A DNA stretch of 41,222 nucleotides, taken from Bacteroidales bacterium (lineage in GTDB: Bacteria; Bacteroidota; Bacteroidia; Bacteroidales; WCHB1-69). Of this stretch, positions 31,729 through 40,086 are shown in pieces (position 1 is the stretch's first letter; every line of letters starts with the position of its first letter). The stretch is from NCBI GenBank assembly GCA_017651425.1, contig JAGCCZ010000035.1, positions 1-41,222 on the forward strand, read 5' to 3'. A model generated the notes under the pieces. The model searched no databases. It was not told where the DNA came from and saw only the letters and a program-made list of their open reading frames with translations. Both the position numbers and the translations under genes were made by a program.

Positions 31729-32250
31729 TTATTCCTCCTTGGTGAGCGGGGAAGCCTGTGTGTAGGTGCGGGCGGCAAGTTCCTTGTCGAACATGTAGAG
31801 GCCGTAGCCGTTGTCCTTGATCATCTTGAGGCTGTCAATCATGCCGCGGGCGTTCTCCTCTTCCTCAACCTGCTCGTCAATGAACCACTTGAGCATGCTT
31901 TGGGTGGCGAAATCCTTCTCCTTGGTGGCAAGGGCGAAGAGGTCGTTGATGAGGGCGGTCACCTTTTGCTCGTGTTTGAGGGTCTCCTCCACCATATCGA
32001 GGGGGTTCTTCCACTCCGTGGGCACGGCGTCAATGGCCTTCAGGACAACGCGGCCTCCGCGGGCGACAATGTAGTTGTAGAAGATCTTGGCGTGATCCTG
32101 TTCCTCCTTGAACTGGATTTCATACCAGTTGGCCATGCCCGAGTATCCGAGTTCGTGGCAATAGGCAGCCATGGAGAGATAGAGGTAAGCCGACCACATT
32201 TCGGCATTGATTTGGTTGTTGATTGCTTCTTCGATTTTTTTACTAAGCAT
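31729..32250 (-). CDS. ftnA: Bacterial ferritin (non-haem)
   Basis: A 173-residue four-helix-bundle iron-storage protein. Ferroxidase ligands are visible in INAEMWSAYLYLSMAAYCHELGYSGMANWYEIQFKEEQDHAKIFYNYI (quoted in two parts: the NAEMWSAYLYLS helix and FKEEQDHA) and the third-helix EEEENARGMID. It oxidises Fe(II) and stores it in a 24-subunit shell in the cytoplasm. It starts 21 nt after the PAP2 gene stop with no separate promoter box seen, and ends 12 nt before the DPP4 gene. Confidence 0.95.
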   Translation of the reverse strand: MLSKKIEEAINNQINAEMWSAYLYLSMAAYCHELGYSGMANWYEIQFKEEQDHAKIFYNYIVARGGRVVLKAIDAVPTEWKNPLDMVEETLKHEQKVTALINDLFALATKEKDFATQSMLKWFIDEQVEEEENARGMIDSLKMIKDNGYGLYMFDKELAARTYTQASPLTKEE

Positions 32251-32271
32251 AATGATGTGTTGTTTAATTGT

Positions 32272-32934
32272 TTATGAATAAGATTTTTGGGCATTTATAG
32301 CGACGCGATTCATCGCGCCAATTGAGTCACAAAACATTTCAGGGAAAAAACTTCGTCGCATCCAGGCTGAAATGGGAAAACTGATGGCGATGGCAAGCAG
32401 GCAACCCACAAGGATGTCAGTCGGGTAATGCACGCCGAAATAGGGACGTGTATAGCAAACAGTTATCACGTACAACGTCAACAGGATCGCCAAGGGCCAT
32501 TTTCTCCGGAGGAAGGGTTTGAGCAACAGGAAGGAGGTGAGGGCGAGCGTAGTACTGTTGGCGGCATGGGAAGAGGGAAATCCATAATTTCCACCATAGT
32601 AGTACCCACCGCCGGGCTTCCGGAAAATGCGCAACTGTCCGACAAGGTCGGGATCATGGGTGGGGCGCAGGCGATGGAGGAGAGGCTTGAGGATGCCGGA
32701 GGAGATGATGTCGGCGCAGGCCACGGCAAGGAACACGATCAGCACGGCACGCCAGGCATGGCGACCGTAGCAATGAAACATCAGAGCGATAAGCAGCAGA
32801 AAAAGAGGCGTCCAAGCGTATGTGTGCGTGATGGACCACATGATACTGTCCAGCCAGGGGGCATTATGCCCATTGATAAACAGCAACATTTTGCGGTCCA
32901 CGGATTCTATGACATCGGAGAAAAAAAAGTCCAT
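32272..32934 (-). CDS. PAP2-family membrane phosphatase (undecaprenyl-diphosphatase or lipid phosphatase-like)
   Basis: A 220-residue membrane protein with about five to six helices. All three PAP2 motifs are present: KPLLHRLRP (83-91), PSSHA (120-124; His123) and RPYFGVHYPTD (163-173; His169). Such enzymes remove phosphate from undecaprenyl pyrophosphate, lipid A or phosphatidylglycerol phosphate at the outer face of the inner membrane. It is the first gene of a leftward series and has its own promoter box. The precise lipid substrate is not shown by the sequence. Confidence 0.9.
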   Translation of the reverse strand: MDFFFSDVIESVDRKMLLFINGHNAPWLDSIMWSITHTYAWTPLFLLLIALMFHCYGRHAWRAVLIVFLAVACADIISSGILKPLLHRLRPTHDPDLVGQLRIFRKPGGGYYYGGNYGFPSSHAANSTTLALTSFLLLKPFLRRKWPLAILLTLYVITVCYTRPYFGVHYPTDILVGCLLAIAISFPISAWMRRSFFPEMFCDSIGAMNRVAINAQKSYS

Positions 32935-32952
32935 CCTTCAGTTTCAAGTCGG

Positions 32953-32960
32953 CAAAAGTA
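32953..32960 (-). promoter_or_regulatory. -7 promoter box of the PAP2-ferritin-DPP4-ThpR series
   Basis: On the minus strand TACTTTTG followed by CC, 18 nt before the PAP2 start at 32934. Confidence 0.5.
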
Positions 32961-32984
32961 CAAAAAAAGCCCAACAGTATGCAC

Positions 32985-33021
32985 AAAAAAAACGTCACGA
33001 CGATCTGCCGTGACGTTTTTT
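32985..33021 (-). terminator. Intrinsic terminator after the beta-barrel gene
   Basis: AAAAAACGTCACG (32987-32999) pairs with CGTGACGTTTTTT (33009-33021) around a 9-nt loop. Read on the minus strand it gives a G+C-containing stem followed by eight T, just after the stop of the gene ending at 33038. Confidence 0.85.
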
Positions 33022-33037
33022 ATAGAGTGACAATCTC

Positions 33038-33529
33038 TTAGAATCTGTAGCGAAGGCCAAGGGCAACGCTGTAGAAGTTGTTATAAAACGGATACTCATG
33101 ACCTCTGAAAAAGCCCAGCACGTTAAACATAGGACGCCAGTCCAAGCTGATGTTCAAGGGGATGCCGAATTGGTATTCAACACCAATCTGGGCTCCGACG
33201 GCCACGGTTACAGGGAGATAATCATAATCTTTCCAGTAACGACCATAATTGAAGCCCACACCGACACCGGGTCCCACATACCAGTTCCAGTTGCTGGCAC
33301 CGATAGCCCAAACCCAGTCAAACATGGCGGTCACACCTGCGTGAGCCCAGTTGTTCCAGACATTGGTGACACCGGCGGTAAGGTCAACCATCATGTTGCC
33401 CTGTGCGAGAGAGTGCTGATAGGAGAATTCAAGGTTTCCACCCAAACGGGCGCCAATAGCACGAGGCTGGGCCACAGCGGCAGTAGCCATCGCGAAAACA
33501 ATCATTAAGGAGAAAAATACTTTTTTCAT
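33038..33529 (-). CDS. Small outer-membrane beta-barrel protein
   Basis: A 163-residue exported protein. Residues 1-20 are a signal peptide ending in VAQ. The rest consists of alternating aromatic strands (FSYQHSLA, FDWVWAIG, WNWYVGPGVGVGFNYG) and ends in YRF with a C-terminal Phe, a typical barrel terminus. It probably forms an 8-strand OmpW/OmpX-like barrel; its role is unknown. It starts 42 bp after atpF on the same strand with no promoter box or terminator seen between them, so read-through from the ATP synthase genes is possible. Confidence 0.75.
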   Translation of the reverse strand: MKKVFFSLMIVFAMATAAVAQPRAIGARLGGNLEFSYQHSLAQGNMMVDLTAGVTNVWNNWAHAGVTAMFDWVWAIGASNWNWYVGPGVGVGFNYGRYWKDYDYLPVTVAVGAQIGVEYQFGIPLNISLDWRPMFNVLGFFRGHEYPFYNNFYSVALGLRYRF

Positions 33530-33571
33530 CTCTAGGTTATTTTAATTAGTAATAGGTTAATTGTACCAATT

Positions 33572-34066
33572 TTAGTTCAAATGATTTTCGTCAACCCACT
33601 TGGCGATGAGCTGTTCCTGCTTGGCCTTGTCGGAAAGTTCCTGTGTCATGACCTTTTCGGCAATGTCAATGGAGAGGTTGGCGATTTCGTTCTTGACGTC
33701 GGTCATGGCCTTCATCTTCTCATAGTGGATGGCCTTCTTGGCCTCTTCGATGATGGCCTGGGCCTCGCTGTCGGCCTTGGCCTTGGCGTTGTCCTGTATC
33801 TCAATGCTGATTTTGCGGGCTTCGGCGAGGATCTCGTCGCGGTCGGCCTTGGCCTGTGCGAGCATCTCTTCATGGCGGAGGTGAAGGTTCTCCATCTCAG
33901 CATGCACCTTGGCGGCTTCGTCCAACTGGTCCTGGATTTTCTTGTTGCGGCTGGCGATGCCATTGGTGATGACAGGCCATGCGAACTTCGCTAAGATGAA
34001 CAGAAGGATGCCAAAGCCGATGAGCATCCAGAAGATAAGTCCGAAAGAGGGTTTTATGAGTTCCAT
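33572..34066 (-). CDS. atpF: ATP synthase F0 subunit b
   Basis: A 164-residue protein with one N-terminal membrane helix (FWMLIGFGILLFILAKFAW) and a long charged coiled coil (KIQDQLDEAAKVHAEMENLHLR...), the peripheral stalk of the F-type ATP synthase. It follows atpE by 78 bp. The usual next genes atpH-atpA-atpG are absent; a barrel protein gene follows instead. Confidence 0.93.
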   Translation of the reverse strand: MELIKPSFGLIFWMLIGFGILLFILAKFAWPVITNGIASRNKKIQDQLDEAAKVHAEMENLHLRHEEMLAQAKADRDEILAEARKISIEIQDNAKAKADSEAQAIIEEAKKAIHYEKMKAMTDVKNEIANLSIDIAEKVMTQELSDKAKQEQLIAKWVDENHLN

Positions 34067-34144
34067 ATATGATAATTTTCTAATTCAAATTCAAAAATGG
34101 AAAGACATCCCCGCCAACCGCGGAGATGTCTTTGCCGGTTGTCA

Positions 34145-34417
<273 letters not shown>

Positions 34418-34436
34418 TTAAGTTATTAAAAAGGGG

Positions 34437-35549
34437 TTATTTTGCAATTTCGGGAGCCTCCTCATGTCCGCAAGCCATGCCGATGTAGATGGCGCTGAGC
34501 AGCGTGAAGACGAAGGCCTGGATGAAAGCCACCAACAGTTCAAGGCAGCCCATGAAGATGTAGAAGAGTATGGAGACGACAGAGACTGAATAGCCGAGCG
34601 CCGGCGCCATCTGCCCGAAGATGAAAATCAAGGAGATGAAGCCGAGGATGATAATATGACCGGCGGTGATGTTGGCAAACAGTCGCACCATGAGTACGAA
34701 GGGCTTGGTGAAGATGCCGATGGTCTCCACGAGGGGCATGATGGGCAGGGGGAACTTGAGCCACCAGGGCACGCCAGGCGTGTTGACGATGTCCTTCCAG
34801 TACTCCTTGTCGCCGGAAAACTGGGTGACAAAGAAGGTGATGAGGGCCAGAACACCGGTCACGGCGATGTTGCCCGTAAGGTTGGCACCACCCGGGAAGA
34901 TGGGGATGATGCCCATCAGGTTGTTGAGCAGGATGAAGAAAAAGAGTGTGAGCAGGTAGGGCGTGTATTTGGGGGCATGTGAACCCAATGAGGGGTTGAT
35001 GACCTCATCTTGCAGGAAAATCACGACAGGCTCGACAAGGCCTTGCAATCCGCGCGGGGCCTCGTTGGGGTGGCGCTTGTACTGCTTGGCCACCGACAGG
35101 AATATCCAGGCAATCAGGATGAGCGAGATGAAGAGGGCGCAAACATTCTTGGTGATGGAGATGTTGAACTTGCAGACGTGGTCCACAGCATATTCCTCCC
35201 CCTCTTCGAGATGTCCCGTGTAGTCGTCCTGTAATTTGACGATGCTTCCCTTCTGGTCGCCCCAGCCCAAGGCGTAGCCTTTGTAGGCGGCCTCGCCGTG
35301 GTGGAACTTGGCGGAGCTGAACACCTGCAGGCCGTTGTCGAAAAGGATGATGGGCAGCGGTATGGTCACGCTTTTGTCACCCTCGCCGCAGATATGCCAG
35401 CCGTAACTGTCGGTGACATGGTCAATGATGAAGGGGCCGGCGTCGAACTCACCCTCCTCTTCGGCAGCGAATGCCGAGTGGGGTGAAAACAGCAAAGCAA
35501 ACGCAAAAACAAGAGTTGCAACTATAAAGCCAAGTTTATTATATCTCAT
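34437..35549 (-). CDS. atpB: ATP synthase F0 subunit a (extended Bacteroidota type)
   Basis: A 370-residue subunit a with an N-terminal signal-like segment (LVFAFALLFSPHSAFA) and a roughly 100-residue periplasmic region before the conserved membrane part, as in other Bacteroidota. The essential Arg289 is in FVLMVRLFANITAGH, and the C-terminal AFIQAFVFTLLSAIYI is typical. It forms the proton half-channels at the c-ring. It is the first gene of an atpB-atpE-atpF set. Upstream is a divergent transporter pair, so atpD and atpC are not adjacent. Confidence 0.95.
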   Translation of the reverse strand: MRYNKLGFIVATLVFAFALLFSPHSAFAAEEEGEFDAGPFIIDHVTDSYGWHICGEGDKSVTIPLPIILFDNGLQVFSSAKFHHGEAAYKGYALGWGDQKGSIVKLQDDYTGHLEEGEEYAVDHVCKFNISITKNVCALFISLILIAWIFLSVAKQYKRHPNEAPRGLQGLVEPVVIFLQDEVINPSLGSHAPKYTPYLLTLFFFILLNNLMGIIPIFPGGANLTGNIAVTGVLALITFFVTQFSGDKEYWKDIVNTPGVPWWLKFPLPIMPLVETIGIFTKPFVLMVRLFANITAGHIIILGFISLIFIFGQMAPALGYSVSVVSILFYIFMGCLELLVAFIQAFVFTLLSAIYIGMACGHEEAPEIAK

Positions 35550-35572
35550 ACAATATCAATTTGTTATAATTT

Positions 35573-35580
35573 CAAAAATG
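35573..35580 (-). promoter_or_regulatory. Possible -7 box upstream of atpB
   Basis: On the minus strand CATTTTTG, one mismatch from TAnnTTTG, 23 nt before the atpB start. This is weak evidence. Confidence 0.3.
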
Positions 35581-35626
35581 AGACTACGCCACATTTTTGA
35601 AAAGCGGTGCAATATACAATTTTTTC

Positions 35627-35634
35627 TATTTTTG
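35627..35634 (+). promoter_or_regulatory. -7 promoter box of the chromate-transporter pair
   Basis: TATTTTTG followed by C, 18 nt before the proposed GTG start at 35653. It leaves only a very short leader. Confidence 0.55.
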
Positions 35635-35652
35635 CAGGCTAAAAAAAATGAC

Positions 35653-36204
35653 GTGAAAACGCTACTGGAGTTGTTTGTTTCATTCTTCAAGATCGGGGCC
35701 TTCACCATTGGCGGTGGATACGCCATGATTCCCCTGATGGAGAAGGAGATTGTGGGCCGCCGGGGGTGGCTCGACCGCGAGTCGTTCCTTGACGTGATGG
35801 CGGTGGCACAGGCTCTGCCAGGCATTTTCGCTGTGAATATGGCCACACAAGTCGGCTATCGGCGGCGCGGCATCATCGGCTCCGTGGCCGCCGTGACCGG
35901 CAACATCCTGGTGCCGATACTCATCATCCTGGCACTTGCCATCTTCTTCCGCCAGATGCGCGGCAATGCCGTGGTGGAGGCCATCTTCAAAGGGATGCGC
36001 CCCGCCGTGGTGGCCCTCATCGCCGCTCCCGTGTTCAACATGGCCAAAACCGCCAAAATCAGCTGGCATAACTGCTGGATTCCTATAGCGGCCGCCCTGC
36101 TCATCAGCCTGCTCGGTGTGTCTCCGACATGGATTGTGCTCGCCGCCATCGCGGGTGGATTTCTGTACGGACGCTTCCGGCAGAGAAAGGAGGCCCAGCC
36201 ATGA
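35653..36204 (+). CDS. Chromate transporter family protein, first half-size subunit
   Basis: A 183-residue membrane protein with about six helices, matching one half of ChrA. The family motif FFKIGAFTIGGGYAMIPLMEKEIV and the later AVAQALPGIFAVNMATQVGYRRRG are present. No ATG fits after the promoter, since the ATG at 35648 meets a stop at once. I use the in-frame GTG at 35653. Longer frames would run back over the promoter into atpB. Short-chain CHR proteins work as pairs, and the second half starts within this gene's stop. Chromate efflux is known for some members; the native substrate is often another anion. Confidence 0.85.
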   Translation: MKTLLELFVSFFKIGAFTIGGGYAMIPLMEKEIVGRRGWLDRESFLDVMAVAQALPGIFAVNMATQVGYRRRGIIGSVAAVTGNILVPILIILALAIFFRQMRGNAVVEAIFKGMRPAVVALIAAPVFNMAKTAKISWHNCWIPIAAALLISLLGVSPTWIVLAAIAGGFLYGRFRQRKEAQP

Positions 36205-36776
36205 TTTTGTGGAGACTTTTCTATACTTTCCTGAAAATCGGCATTTTCACCTTTGGCGGTGGATATGCGATGATTGCGCTCATCCAGAATGAGGTAGTGG
36301 AGAAAAACGGCTGGATGACGGCGCAAGAGTTCACGGACATCGTGGCCACGTCGCAGATCACGCCCGGTCCCGTCGGCATAAACACAGCCACCTACGCGGG
36401 CTACACTGCTGTGGTCAATGCGGGCTACAGCTCCTCACTCGGTGTCGTCGGGGCCTTCCTCGCCTCCTTTGCCGTGGTTCTGCTGCCCTTCATCCTGACC
36501 CTCATTGTCAGCCGGCTGCTGCTCAAGCACAAGGACCATCCCTTGGTTGCCGCCACCCTGTCCGTCCTGCGGCTCGCCATCGTGGGGCTCATCGCCGCCG
36601 CCGCGCTGTTGCTGCTCACCCCGGAAAACTTCGGCACCCCGAACACAAGCTTGCTGCAGTTTGTCGCCAGCTGCGTCCTCTTCGTCGCCGTGTTCATTGC
36701 CTCCTACAAGTTCAAGATCAGCCCCATACTGCTCATCCTCCTCAGCGGCGTGGTCGGGCTGTGCCTGTATCTGTGA
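36201..36776 (+). CDS. Chromate transporter family protein, second half-size subunit
   Basis: A 191-residue, six-helix partner of the preceding gene. FLKIGIFTFGGGYAMIALIQNEVV and VATSQITPGPVGINTATYAGY are the CHR signatures. Its ATG overlaps the first subunit's stop by 4 bp (ATGA), as expected for a heterodimer made in equal amounts. The GPVGINTATY motif is the form seen in the second subunit of such pairs. Confidence 0.87.
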   Translation: MILWRLFYTFLKIGIFTFGGGYAMIALIQNEVVEKNGWMTAQEFTDIVATSQITPGPVGINTATYAGYTAVVNAGYSSSLGVVGAFLASFAVVLLPFILTLIVSRLLLKHKDHPLVAATLSVLRLAIVGLIAAAALLLLTPENFGTPNTSLLQFVASCVLFVAVFIASYKFKISPILLILLSGVVGLCLYL

Positions 36777-37465
36777 AAAGCTTTGGTTGCAAAAAAGAGG
36801 GAATTATATACTTGATGGCACAAATCAGGGCTTTTGCATCTTTTTTTTATTTGGGCGTGCCGGCGCGGCGGCTCAAATCACGTCCGCTCCGTAGAGACGC
36901 AATGCATTGCGTCTCTACAATCGCGCATATAATCAGGCATTTCCGCCGCCGCGCCGTCGGGCTTTCCGTTCCAATGATTTTGGCTTAGAGCCCACCACCA
37001 TTCCGCGAGACGCGAAGCGTCAAGCGGAACCTCCGTCTCGCCATGGAACGCATTTTCGCCAAAATCATTTCCACTGCAATCCCTCACGCATGCTCGTGGA
37101 AATTTACATCCGTTTCGCGGCGAGCAACGCACATCCTCGTCTCGACATTCTCCCGCGCCGCGATTTTTCCGCGCACCGTCCCCTCTCCAGGGGTTGCAGC
37201 GCTCGTTCCTCGCGCTTTAGCCCCTGGCTACCGAGCTCTTGCCCCTGCCGGGGCTGCTCAAGGAAAACTATAAACTATTATCTCTTAACTATTAACTTTT
37301 ATCCCTATTGTCCCGGAGGGACAAAATCTCATTAACCCCATACAAGCGACGAAGGAGCGCAGTATGGGGCGGAACGGCGTCACCGACACCCTCTCGCGGC
37401 GCGGGAGTAGGCATCCAAGATGCATAAAACTTGCTCGCCGCGAAAGGGAGGCGTTAGCCAAGCCA
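36777..37465. repeat. Gene-free, hairpin-rich intergenic repeat region
   Basis: No frame here looks coding. The region holds a 28-bp palindrome (36891-36918), GACGC-GAA-GCGTC, an ATGATTTTGGC/GCCAAAATCAT inverted pair about 73 bp apart (36974-37068 approximately), CAGGGG/CCCCTG arms near 37190-37230, GTCCC-GGA-GGGAC (37310-37322), CCCCATAC/GTATGGGG (37336-37369) and GCATC-CAA-GATGC (37411-37423). The modular hairpins resemble dispersed non-coding repeats found in many Bacteroidales genomes; copy number cannot be checked here. Confidence 0.55.
36891..36918. repeat. 28-bp perfect palindrome
   Basis: GTAGAGACGCAATG directly followed by its exact reverse complement CATTGCGTCTCTAC. With no spacer it could form a cruciform or, in RNA, a hairpin. 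It is probably a dispersed palindromic repeat, a recognition site for a REP-type transposase, or both. Confidence 0.75.
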
Positions 37466-38227
37466 TCAGAATTGTCTCGTGTACCTGCAACGGGGGTAAT
37501 TGCTGCAACCGTAGAAATCTCCGTATTTCCCATTCCGATGCACCAATCTTCCTCCACAGCGTGGACAGTAGCCGTTGGCGACGGACAGTTGATTCTTTTG
37601 GATCTGACCTCTGACATTTTGTACATGCTGTTTTCTGGCGCCTTTAGCGTCGATGTTGGCACCCAGCAAGGTGTTGTATGCGTATTGGGCCTGCTCGGCA
37701 GATATCATTATCCGCGAATATGAGCGTATCAGCCTGTTGATTTGGCCCCAATAGACTACATTTTCCAAATACTTATTCTTCAGGGTGGCTTTTCTGGAAA
37801 AGGCGACAATGGATACGAACATATACGGGGGCAGATCCTTTAATATGCGGAGGAGAGCTTTGACATGACCCTGATTTTGGAGGATGGGATTATATAATTG
37901 GTATTTGTTCCCATAGATGTTCTGAGTCCAGTATTCGCTGTCGGCCCTGCCATAGATCCAACCCTGATAATTCTTGGTCTCAATGACAAAGATGCCATAT
38001 TCAGACACCACCACATGATCGATTTGGGTGGTGTGTCCATAACTGCTGATGAGCAGATTATTGATGATCTTATATTTTTCCGAGGAAAGCATCCGCAATC
38101 TAAGTCTTACATTCAGTTCACCTTTTTTTCCTTGGAAAAATGCAATCATGCGTTTCCTAAATATGAGTATAAGTAGGAAAAGAGCAATAAAAAGTATGAT
38201 TAAAACATTTTCAAGCATAGTCGTCAA
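37466..38227 (-). CDS. NERD-domain (nuclease-related) membrane protein with C-terminal zinc finger
   Basis: A 253-residue protein. Residues 7-24 form a membrane anchor. The NERD domain follows with GKKGELNV, then [24 protein letters not shown], which holds the nuclease-like residues Asp70, Glu83 and Lys85. The C-terminus ([10 protein letters not shown]...[10 protein letters not shown]) is a four-cysteine zinc finger of the topoisomerase I type. The combination is common in bacteria and is thought to process nucleic acid, but no specific role is known. A lipoprotein gene lies 68 bp upstream on the same strand. Confidence 0.85.
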   Translation of the reverse strand: MTTMLENVLIILFIALFLLILIFRKRMIAFFQGKKGELNVRLRLRMLSSEKYKIINNLLISSYGHTTQIDHVVVSEYGIFVIETKNYQGWIYGRADSEYWTQNIYGNKYQLYNPILQNQGHVKALLRILKDLPPYMFVSIVAFSRKATLKNKYLENVVYWGQINRLIRSYSRIMISAEQAQYAYNTLLGANIDAKGARKQHVQNVRGQIQKNQLSVANGYCPRCGGRLVHRNGKYGDFYGCSNYPRCRYTRQF

Positions 38228-38295
38228 TCATCGGCACACGTTTCACATGCGATGTACTTTTATAAGCGAAATCGCTATGAGTTTCCATCTTGATA

Positions 38296-38796
38296 CTAAG
38301 GCAGCATCATCTTTGAATCGTATGGGAAATTTCCTTCAAGTCCGCGACATCTATTCACTTTAAATTCTTTATTTGAATACACCGTAACATTGTAGTATGT
38401 GTGTCCTGTAGATCCATACAAGTCATAATCAATGATCACATCTATGGATCCATCAGATTGCGGAACGGATCGAATGTTGGTGTATTTAAGATCAGGCACG
38501 TACATTTCGAGGCAGTACTTGATGGCCTCCAACGCTGTTTGTTCTTTGGCTGTTTTTACAGTCTGTTGGTCATTGCTGTCCGTTTTATTGGAATCCGATG
38601 GCTTTGGAGCGACAATGTGATTGTCTTTTATCTCATACGAAGGGGCCAGGCCATTTATTTTTTGTAAAGTGGCAACTTCCTGTTGCAATTGAGTTATCTG
38701 TTCTTGCAAGTCTTTTTGATTGGGAGAAAAGGAAAAAGAACATGAATTACATATAATAGCAACTATCACTGAAACAAATAATAATGTTTTTTTCAT
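38296..38796 (-). CDS. Lipoprotein of unknown function
   Basis: A 166-residue protein with a lipoprotein signal (VIVAIICNSC, Cys at 19). A short heptad-like coiled coil (LQEQITQLQQEVATLQKI) and a low-complexity Ser/Asn/Asp linker follow, then a small C-terminal domain (IDVIIDYDLYGSTGHTYYNVTVYS). I recognise no family. It has a promoter box upstream and may be co-transcribed with the NERD gene 68 bp downstream. Confidence 0.75.
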   Translation of the reverse strand: MKKTLLFVSVIVAIICNSCSFSFSPNQKDLQEQITQLQQEVATLQKINGLAPSYEIKDNHIVAPKPSDSNKTDSNDQQTVKTAKEQTALEAIKYCLEMYVPDLKYTNIRSVPQSDGSIDVIIDYDLYGSTGHTYYNVTVYSNKEFKVNRCRGLEGNFPYDSKMMLP

Positions 38797-38828
38797 TGGA
38801 AAGGATTTTAGAAATGAAATTTAGCAGG

Positions 38829-38836
38829 CAAAAATA
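38829..38836 (-). promoter_or_regulatory. -7 promoter box of the lipoprotein gene
   Basis: On the minus strand TATTTTTG followed by CC, 32 nt before the start at 38796. Confidence 0.5.
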
Positions 38837-39028
38837 GGAAAAATATGAATTATAAGAATAAGATAATTTCAAATGACTGTCTCTTTACAATCATCTGATT
38901 ATCTTCTGTTCTTCTGTCTTGTTGCCCGCAGGTCTGCCGGTTTGCGTGATTGCACATGCCGCATTGAAAATGTGCAGGAGATCTCTGCGCGTCTGTCGCA
39001 TACCGGCGGCGTACAGAGTGTGTCAAGA

Positions 39029-39907
39029 TTATCTCAGCTCTTTCTCGATGACGTTCCTGATGCGGCGGTAGATCTCACCGGCCACGTTGGCGTGGTTCAT
39101 CGTGTAGATGTGGATGCCGTCGGCGTCGTTGGCCAAAAGCTCCAGGATCTGGGTGACGGCGTAGGAGACGCCGATCTCGTACATCGCCGCCTTGTCGTTG
39201 CGGAAACGGTCGAAGAGCACCCTCAGGTCGAAGGGGATGGTGGCCCCCGCCATGTTGTTGATCTTGTTGAACATCGTGGCGCTCGTCAGGGGCATTACGC
39301 CCGGGATGATCGGGATTGTGATCCCCATCTTGCGCGCCACTCGCATCAGACGGTAGTAGTAGTTGTTGTCGTAGAAGAGCTGCGTGATGAGGAACTGCGC
39401 CCCCATATCCTGCTTGCGCTTCAGGTTGACGAGGTCGTCGTACAGGCTCTCCGACTCGATGTGCCCTTCGGGGTAGCAGGCGCCTCCCAGACAGAAGTCA
39501 TGCCGCTGCCGCAGATAGTCCATCAGCTCGGTGGCATGCTTGAAGTGCTTCAGGTACTCGCCCTCGAACTGGGCGGGCTTGTCGCCGCGCAGGGCCAGCA
39601 CGTTCTCTAACCCCTCCTCCCGCATCCGCAGGGCGAGGTTGTCCACATCCTGCTCGTCTAAGGCACCGCAGGTGAGGTGTACTAACGGCTCGGCCACGGT
39701 GTGCCGCTGGATATAGCTGGCGAGACTGAGCGTGTTTTCGCTGTAGTCACCCGACGACTTGAAGGTGACGCTGATGAAATCGGGCCTGAACTGCTGCAGG
39801 GCGTCGATGGTGGCGTAGATGTCTTGGATGTTACTATTCTCGGGATTCGGGGGGAAGACTTCGAATGAGAAAGATTTCTTCTTTTTCAGGATGTCGCTGA
39901 TTCGCAT
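39029..39907 (-). CDS. metF: 5,10-methylenetetrahydrofolate reductase
   Basis: A 292-residue flavoprotein reducing methylene-THF to methyl-THF for methionine synthesis. SFEVFPPNPENS contains the catalytic Glu region. SVTFKSSGD, HLTCGALDEQD, VLALRGDKP, GGACYPEGH, QLFYDNNYYYRL and IIPGVMPLTS are all family motifs. The ATG at 39907 is chosen; a TTG at 39913 is less likely. The start lies 17 nt below a terminator-like hairpin that ends tRNA-Trp, with no promoter box between, so expression may depend on read-through. Confidence 0.96.
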   Translation of the reverse strand: MRISDILKKKKSFSFEVFPPNPENSNIQDIYATIDALQQFRPDFISVTFKSSGDYSENTLSLASYIQRHTVAEPLVHLTCGALDEQDVDNLALRMREEGLENVLALRGDKPAQFEGEYLKHFKHATELMDYLRQRHDFCLGGACYPEGHIESESLYDDLVNLKRKQDMGAQFLITQLFYDNNYYYRLMRVARKMGITIPIIPGVMPLTSATMFNKINNMAGATIPFDLRVLFDRFRNDKAAMYEIGVSYAVTQILELLANDADGIHIYTMNHANVAGEIYRRIRNVIEKELR

Positions 39908-39924
39908 AGTCAATAGTATTTAGA

Positions 39925-39953
39925 CAAAAAAACGCGAATCCGGAGATTCGCGT
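39925..39953 (-). terminator. Hairpin terminator after tRNA-Trp, just before metF
   Basis: On the minus strand ACGCGAATC, a 4-nt loop and GATTCGCGT form a 9-bp stem followed by seven T. It starts 2 nt after the tRNA CCA end and finishes 17 nt before the metF start. Confidence 0.8.
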
Positions 39954-39955
39954 GG

Positions 39956-40029
39956 TGGCAGGGGAAGAGAGAATCGAACTCCCATCTGCGGTTTTGGAGA
40001 CCGTCATTCTACCATTAAACTATTCCCCT
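39956..40029 (-). tRNA. tRNA-Trp (anticodon CCA)
   Basis: On the minus strand a 74-nt cloverleaf: acceptor arms AGGGGAA/TTCCCCT, a D-arm with TTTAATGGTAGAA, an anticodon stem around loop CTCCAAA (anticodon CCA) and a TTCGATT T-loop with a GGGAG/CTCTC stem (one G-T pair). The discriminator G and an encoded CCA end are present. The outer pair of the anticodon stem is mismatched. It follows tuf on the same strand, as in other Bacteroidota. Confidence 0.95.
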
Positions 40030-40063
40030 TTGAAAAAGGGCATTGATACAATGCCCTTTTCAA
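40030..40063 (-). terminator. Strong hairpin between tuf and tRNA-Trp
   Basis: CAATGCCCTTTTCAA (40049-40063) pairs with TTGAAAAAGGGCATTG (40030-40045) around a 3-nt loop, with one bulged A. It abuts the tRNA 5' end and lacks a T-run outside the stem. It may be a processing site or a partial terminator rather than a full stop. Confidence 0.6.
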
Positions 40064-40086
40064 GATTTGTAATGTTGACTTAGGTC

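Noticed and set aside
36907..37335. Open frames of up to 142 codons in the hairpin-rich region
   Set aside because: Translations are Arg/Pro-rich and follow the inverted repeats; no start signals or family resemblance.
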